From positions 60,131-124,130 of the forward strand of contig NZ_JAUSUB010000016.1 in assembly GCF_030813235.1 (NCBI RefSeq): DNA of 64,000 bases, given 5' to 3'. The translations under genes were made by a program, and so were the position numbers. Of the stretch, positions 60,705 to 64,000 are shown one piece after another. Origin of the DNA: Cytobacillus purgationiresistens (lineage in GTDB: Bacteria; Bacillota; Bacilli; Bacillales; Cytobacillaceae). The notes below the pieces were generated by a model. It had not been told where the DNA came from, ran no database searches, and was given only the letters and a program-made list of their open reading frames with translations. Every line of letters starts with the position of its first letter. Positions within the stretch are counted from its first letter, which is position 1.

Positions 60705-60785
60705 GTAAACTAACGGGGGCGTTTCTTCATAACGAAGAATCGCTTTTCTTATGTCACAAACAGGGCAGTAGAGTTGAAAATTGAA
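60705..60785 (+). repeat. DIR copy 16, complete
   Basis: GTAAACTAACGGGGGC; stem GGCGTTTCTTC/GAAGAATCGC; TTTTCTTATGTC; ACAAACAGGGCAGTAGAGTT then GAAAA. The best full-length copy. Confidence 0.85.
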
Positions 60786-60831
60786 ACTACCACCTAACTT
60801 TGTATTCAGTAACAAAAGAGGCATTACTTAT

Positions 60832-60968
60832 TTGACTAACTGGGGCAATACTTGATCAACCGGTATTATCCTTTTCTTATGGATGATTTGTTTGTTTGAA
60901 TTTTATGAGGATTAGGTTGTCTGATGACAGCTTTCATTTATGTAGCAAAAACGGCAGGTTAGTAAACT
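60832..60968 (+). repeat. DIR copy 17, interrupted
   Basis: Left box GACTAACTGGGGC and stem (GGCAATACTTGATC ... GGTATTATCC) at 60834-60872, then 70 bp of other DNA, then the right box AAAAACGGCAGGTTAGTAAA at 60946-60965. Confidence 0.6.
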
Positions 60969-60993
60969 AATTCTCAAAAAAGGGGGATAAAAA

Positions 60994-61218
60994 GTGGATT
61001 TATTACTTTTGTTTACTGTCGGTTTCATCATAATCGGATTTGTTATTCTCGTTTCTATGAAAAAAAATATGGAAAGTAAGCTCGCTTTTATAATAAGAAA
61101 TATGGAAAATAAGAAAAGTTCAACTAAATCGATAGTTTGGTGGATAGTGGGAACCACAATTTGGGGGATAGTGAGTATCATCCTTATTGTGTGGTGGTTT
61201 TCTGTTAATATGAAATAA
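60994..61218 (+). CDS. Small membrane protein, 74 aa
   Basis: GTG behind AAAGGGGGATAAAAA. Two helices, 1-20 (DLLLLFTVGFIIIGFVILVS) and about 47-70 (SIVWWIVGTTIWGIVSIILI), with a basic middle (MKKNMESKLAFIIRNMENKK) that would lie in the cytoplasm. Unassigned; good ribosome site. Confidence 0.6.
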   Translation: MDLLLLFTVGFIIIGFVILVSMKKNMESKLAFIIRNMENKKSSTKSIVWWIVGTTIWGIVSIILIVWWFSVNMK

Positions 61219-61267
61219 ATTTGGTTATGGTTTTAGATGGAAGTAGTTCATCTTTGTGATGAAATGT

Positions 61268-61350
61268 ACTTAAACAAACGAAGGCTTTCCTAAAATAAAG
61301 GAGAGCTTCTTCCCTATGTCACTATAGGGCAGGTTAGTTGAACTTTAATA
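61268..61350 (+). repeat. DIR copy 18, complete
   Basis: TTAAACAAACG left box; stem GAAGGCTTTCCT/AGGAGAGCTTC; TTCCCTATGTC; ACTATAGGGCAGGTTAGTTG. Confidence 0.8.
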
Positions 61351-61405
61351 TGTACTAAAAAGATAGTATGATTTTCAGTGTACTACATTGAAGGGATGTG
61401 AATTC

Positions 61406-61489
61406 ATGAGTGATTTAGAAAAAATTAAACTCGTGAAACCGCCTTTTCCCAAGCTACGATGTTTTTCTCTCAAACCTATAATTATCTAG
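61406..61489 (+). CDS. Short upstream ORF of the Bcr/CflA exporter
   Basis: AAGGGATG, then ATG, gives 27 residues (MSDLEKIKLVKPPFPKLRCF, SLKPIII) whose TAG lies inside the exporter's Shine-Dalgarno (TCTAGGAGAGG). Such overlap couples reinitiation. It may equally be the stub of a lost upstream gene. Confidence 0.4.
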   Translation: MSDLEKIKLVKPPFPKLRCFSLKPIII

Positions 61490-61501
61490 GAGAGGATTTT
61501 C

Positions 61502-62683
61502 TTGAAGAAAAACATCGAAAACAAAACACCTAGTTTATTAATAATTGGATTAATAGGCTTTCCACAAATTAGTGAAACGATTTTTAGCCCTTCATTACCA
61601 TCTATTGCTGAAGCATTTGAAACTTCTATGAGTAATGCCCAGCTTACAATGAGTATTTATTTCATTGCTTTTGCTTTGGGAGTATTTTTCTTTGGACGTT
61701 TATCTGATAGAGTTGGTCGTCGTAAGTCAATGCTTTATGGGTTACTTTTTTACTTTTTTGGTAGCATATTTTGTTTAATAGCAAGTGATTTGACGGTTTT
61801 ATTAATTGGTCGTTTTATTCAAGCATTTGGTGCAAGCGTTGGTTCTATAGTGACACAAACGATTTTGCGTGAAAGCTTTCATGGAGTTAAACGGCATAAA
61901 TTATTTGCTCAACTTTCTGCTGCCCTTGCCTTTACACCTGCCATTGGTCCATTAATAGGTGGCTTTACCGAACATCACTTGGGTTTCAGGTACGTATTTG
62001 CAGTGTTAGTTGCTATGAGCATTGTTATATTCTGCTATGCATTTTTGCGCTTACCCGAGACAAAACCGACAATAATAGAACAAAAACCTCTGCTACCATT
62101 AATTAAGAGAATAATTACAAATCTTCGTCTATGGTTATATGGCATTTTGATTGGCGGTATCAATGGTATACTGTTTAGTTATTATAGTGAAGCACCATAT
62201 ATTTTCACACAATATTTTTCACTAACAAGTGCGACGTATGGGCTTTTAGGTATTATCGTTGCCCTTGCTTCAATTGCAGGTGCGATGTTATCTAAACAAC
62301 TTGTTAATCGTATGAAACCTGAGAGGGTAATCGTATTTGGATTAGGTATTATGCTTACTGGAATATTGTTGGCTACATCGGTACATTACTTACCTTCTTC
62401 AATACAAATGCCAATCATGATTGTTAATGTGTTCATTATATTGTTTGGAACAGGTACTGCTTTACCAAACTGTTTAAGTCTAGCTCTCGTTGACTTTCAA
62501 GATGCTATCGGTTCCGCAGGTGCCGTATTTAGTTTAGGGTATTATATGCTCGTCAGTGCCACAATCTACGGTATGAGTGTTTTCCATAACGGTACACTAC
62601 TAGCGATGCCACTCTATTTCTTAGGGATTGGAATCATTATGCTATTAATGAGTCTATATTTACTGAACAAAAGTAAGGAATAA
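61502..62683 (+). CDS. Bcr/CflA-type MFS drug exporter
   Basis: A 393-aa, 12-helix major facilitator. The Bcr/CflA group is indicated by IFSPSLPSIAEAFETS in the first loop, motif A GRLSDRVGRRKSMLYG between TM2 and TM3, and LIGRFIQAFGASVGSIVTQT. Motif C-like FTPAIGPLIGGF lies in TM5. Members export bicyclomycin, chloramphenicol or sulphonamides by proton antiport. TTG behind AGGAGAGG. A short ORF ends in its ribosome site. A separate MFS pump at 23419 is of another group. Confidence 0.9.
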   Translation: MKKNIENKTPSLLIIGLIGFPQISETIFSPSLPSIAEAFETSMSNAQLTMSIYFIAFALGVFFFGRLSDRVGRRKSMLYGLLFYFFGSIFCLIASDLTVLLIGRFIQAFGASVGSIVTQTILRESFHGVKRHKLFAQLSAALAFTPAIGPLIGGFTEHHLGFRYVFAVLVAMSIVIFCYAFLRLPETKPTIIEQKPLLPLIKRIITNLRLWLYGILIGGINGILFSYYSEAPYIFTQYFSLTSATYGLLGIIVALASIAGAMLSKQLVNRMKPERVIVFGLGIMLTGILLATSVHYLPSSIQMPIMIVNVFIILFGTGTALPNCLSLALVDFQDAIGSAGAVFSLGYYMLVSATIYGMSVFHNGTLLAMPLYFLGIGIIMLLMSLYLLNKSKE

Positions 62684-62703
62684 CCGCATAACTTTTTCGA
62701 TAT

Positions 62704-62740
62704 GAATCCATTTTGGAAATCTAAAATGGATTCTTCTTAT
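62704..62740 (+). terminator. Terminator of the Bcr/CflA gene
   Basis: GAATCCATTTT and AAAATGGATTC pair perfectly around GGAAATCT; tail TTCTTATT. Confidence 0.85.
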
Positions 62741-62760
62741 TGGGGAATTTATAATACACT

Positions 62761-62800
62761 TTCTTCAACTAACGGGGGCTATCGTTAAATAAGTTTCACT
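62761..62800 (+). repeat. DIR copy 19, left half
   Basis: CTTCAACTAACGGGGGCTAT then CGTTAAATAAG. Confidence 0.6.
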
Positions 62801-62872
62801 ATTAATCTAGTATAAAAACCAGAGAAAAAGATTATACTAAACCATATAAGGATCTAGTATGGGGGAATAATT

Positions 62873-63186
62873 ATGATTTTCTCAAAGGCATGGCAATTAT
62901 ATAGAGCGGATAAACACATGGCCAAACATTAAAAGCATATGATATTCAGTTATCACTACTCATTAATTACTTTGGAGATATCTCAATTAAAGAGACTTCT
63001 ACCGAGTCGCTAAAACTATATTTAGGGAAAGTGGCATAGGTGCTGAAGGCATCTAGTTTATGTCACCGTATAAGATTTATAAAGTCATTGTTTAAATGGG
63101 CTCAAGAAGAGAACTACACATTCAAATAAATCCTGCTACTGCAATTAGAGAACCTAAATTGGATACACGTATACCAAAATTTTTAA
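62873..63186 (+). pseudogene. Tyrosine recombinase (integrase) N-terminal remnant
   Basis: Across three frames the phage-integrase N-terminal domain can be read: TLKAYDIQLSLLINYFGDIS, KETSTESLKLYLGKVA, a TAG, SLCHRIRFIKSLFKWAQEEN and NPATAIREPKLDTRIPKFL. The catalytic domain (R...H-x-x-R...Y) is absent; the sequence runs into a DIR right box at 63187. The ATG at 62873 follows GGGGG. A lost mobile element or XerC-like gene; no attachment site could be found. Confidence 0.65.
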
Positions 63187-63230
63187 TGGAACAAACGCGG
63201 CAGGTTAGTAGAAGAAGGATACTACAACAA
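63183..63230 (+). repeat. DIR copy 20, right box
   Basis: GAACAAACGCGGCAGGTTAG then TAGAAGAAGGATACTACAA. It begins exactly where the integrase reading ends. Confidence 0.7.
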
Positions 63231-63263
63231 CATGAGCGAATAGAGAAGTATAGGAGGGATACT

Positions 63264-63344
63264 TTGGAATTTGTAACATTAGAACAGAACATAGAAAAAA
63301 TAAAAAATGCTTATAAAATGTCTGTTAATGTGTTAATTGCCTAA
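63264..63344 (+). other. 26-codon open frame
   Basis: TAGGAGGG before TTG opens MEFVTLEQNIEKIKNAYKMS then VNVLIA and a stop. It looks like the first residues of a truncated gene. Confidence 0.35.
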
Positions 63345-63382
63345 TAGTCGGTAAGATAATTGATAAAGGAGGACATGTTGAG

Positions 63383-63784
63383 ATGATTACACAAGCATCG
63401 CAAGTTTCTATTTTAGTTAAGGATCTTGAAGCAGCAAAACAATTTTATACCAAAAAATTAGGGTTCATCGTTCGAGATGAAATAGAGTTTTCTCCGGGAT
63501 GGAAGTATCTAACCGTTTCACCGAGTTCTGCAAATGAAACGAGACTAGAATTAGTTAAAGCAGACACACCGGGGCAAGAAGCGATTATTGGTAGACAAGC
63601 CGCAAATCAGGTGTTGATTATGTTTTTAAGTGACGATATTGAAAAGGACTATCTTGAAATGAAAGACCGTGGCGTGACCTTTCATGGGGAACCGAAGAAT
63701 GTTCCAGGCGGAAAAGGTGTAGGTTTCGAAGATTTGTATGGTAACGCATTTGACTTATTTCAACCGATTTCAAAAGAAAGATAA
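63383..63784 (+). CDS. Glyoxalase/VOC-family protein
   Basis: A 133-aa VOC protein: QVSILVKDLEAAKQFYTKKL at the N-terminus, WKYLTVSPSSANETRLELVK, VLIMFLSDDIEKDYLEMKDR and the ending GVGFEDLYGNAFDLFQP. The first metal-ligand position is Gln rather than His (QVSIL), as in several resistance-type VOC proteins; the last is Asp/Glu-like. AAAGGAGG precedes the ATG. Probably monocistronic. Substrate unknown. Third VOC-fold gene in the window, with 2905 and 27245. Confidence 0.85.
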   Translation: MITQASQVSILVKDLEAAKQFYTKKLGFIVRDEIEFSPGWKYLTVSPSSANETRLELVKADTPGQEAIIGRQAANQVLIMFLSDDIEKDYLEMKDRGVTFHGEPKNVPGGKGVGFEDLYGNAFDLFQPISKER

Positions 63785-63853
63785 GAGGTTAACAGCGGAA
63801 AAATATTCTGATTATTAATAATTATTAAATTAATTTGCAGTGTAGGGGTTTAT

Positions 63854-63930
63854 TGTACTAACGGGGGCTTTCCTTGAAAAAGTGGAGTCCTTTTGTTATG
63901 TAACTAAAGGGGCAGCATTCCTGTAATAAC
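63854..63930 (+). repeat. DIR copy 21
   Basis: TGTACTAACGGGGGC; stem GGGCTTTCC/GGAGTCC with a bulge; TTTTGTTATGT; AACTAAAGGGGCAGCATTCC. Confidence 0.75.
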
Positions 63931-64000
63931 TGAAAATGCGATTTGAATGAAAAAAGACCTCTTGGTAAGATGAATGTGTCCTGAGCTGGCCAGCTAAAAA

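Noticed and set aside
1..64000. tRNA, rRNA or replication origin
   Set aside because: No tRNA cloverleaf, rRNA-like GC-rich block or DnaA-box cluster was found by eye.

Overview
The window looks like a chromosomal stretch from a low-GC, spore-forming member of the Bacillaceae (Bacillus in the broad sense). The evidence is AT-rich DNA, strong AGGAGG-type ribosome binding sites, frequent TTG and GTG starts, a sigM/yhdL-like pair, DUF3231 and DUF2642 proteins of the kind found in spore formers, SdpR/SdpI homologues and malate:quinone oxidoreductase. The genus cannot be fixed from this sequence. No rRNA, tRNA or CRISPR array was seen.

Layout. 0-18.4 kb: a butanediol-dehydrogenase-like gene divergent from a LysR regulator, then three ECF sigma/anti-sigma operons (3.5, 5.1 and 16.6 kb), each preceded by an ECF-type promoter. 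Between them lie acetyltransferases, GyrI-like proteins, a PadR/HAAS pair with two operators, and a TrmB regulator with a drug/metabolite exporter that share one operator type. 18.4-31 kb: a 589-residue membrane protein of unknown function, several very small membrane proteins, a histidine phosphatase, an MFS exporter behind a short leader peptide and SD-adjacent hairpin, a DUF2798 protein, VOC proteins, a DUF3231 protein and a methyltransferase. 31-41.5 kb: a broken phosphotransferase, a six-unit 51-bp tandem repeat, mqo, a ZinT-like zinc lipoprotein with three Zur-like boxes, a LysE/AraC/MaoC cluster, a broken metallo-beta-lactamase-fold gene, an Old Yellow Enzyme and a DUF1963-like gene.

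41.6-53 kb is mosaic DNA: remnants of a P450, a methyltransferase, an IS4-type transposase and a Tn3-type transposase, and two 98%-identical DUF2642 blocks in direct orientation. Between the blocks sits an intact operon: GntR regulator, M28 peptidase and a polyamine-type ABC importer. A compact three-hairpin minus-strand RNA candidate lies just downstream. 53-64 kb: small membrane proteins, a prolyl-4-hydroxylase-like enzyme, a kinase-like protein, an SdpR/SdpI pair without toxin, a Bcr/CflA exporter, an integrase remnant and a VOC protein.

Two features stand out. First, more than twenty genes are broken by indels, stops or truncation. Second, from about 26.8 kb onward the gaps between genes hold about two dozen copies of one intergenic repeat, called DIR here: a left box ACTAACGGGGGC, a hairpin whose stem sequence varies while pairing is kept, a T-run, and a right box close to GGGGCAGGTTAGTTGAAGAA. 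It is the strongest candidate here for an undescribed structured element.
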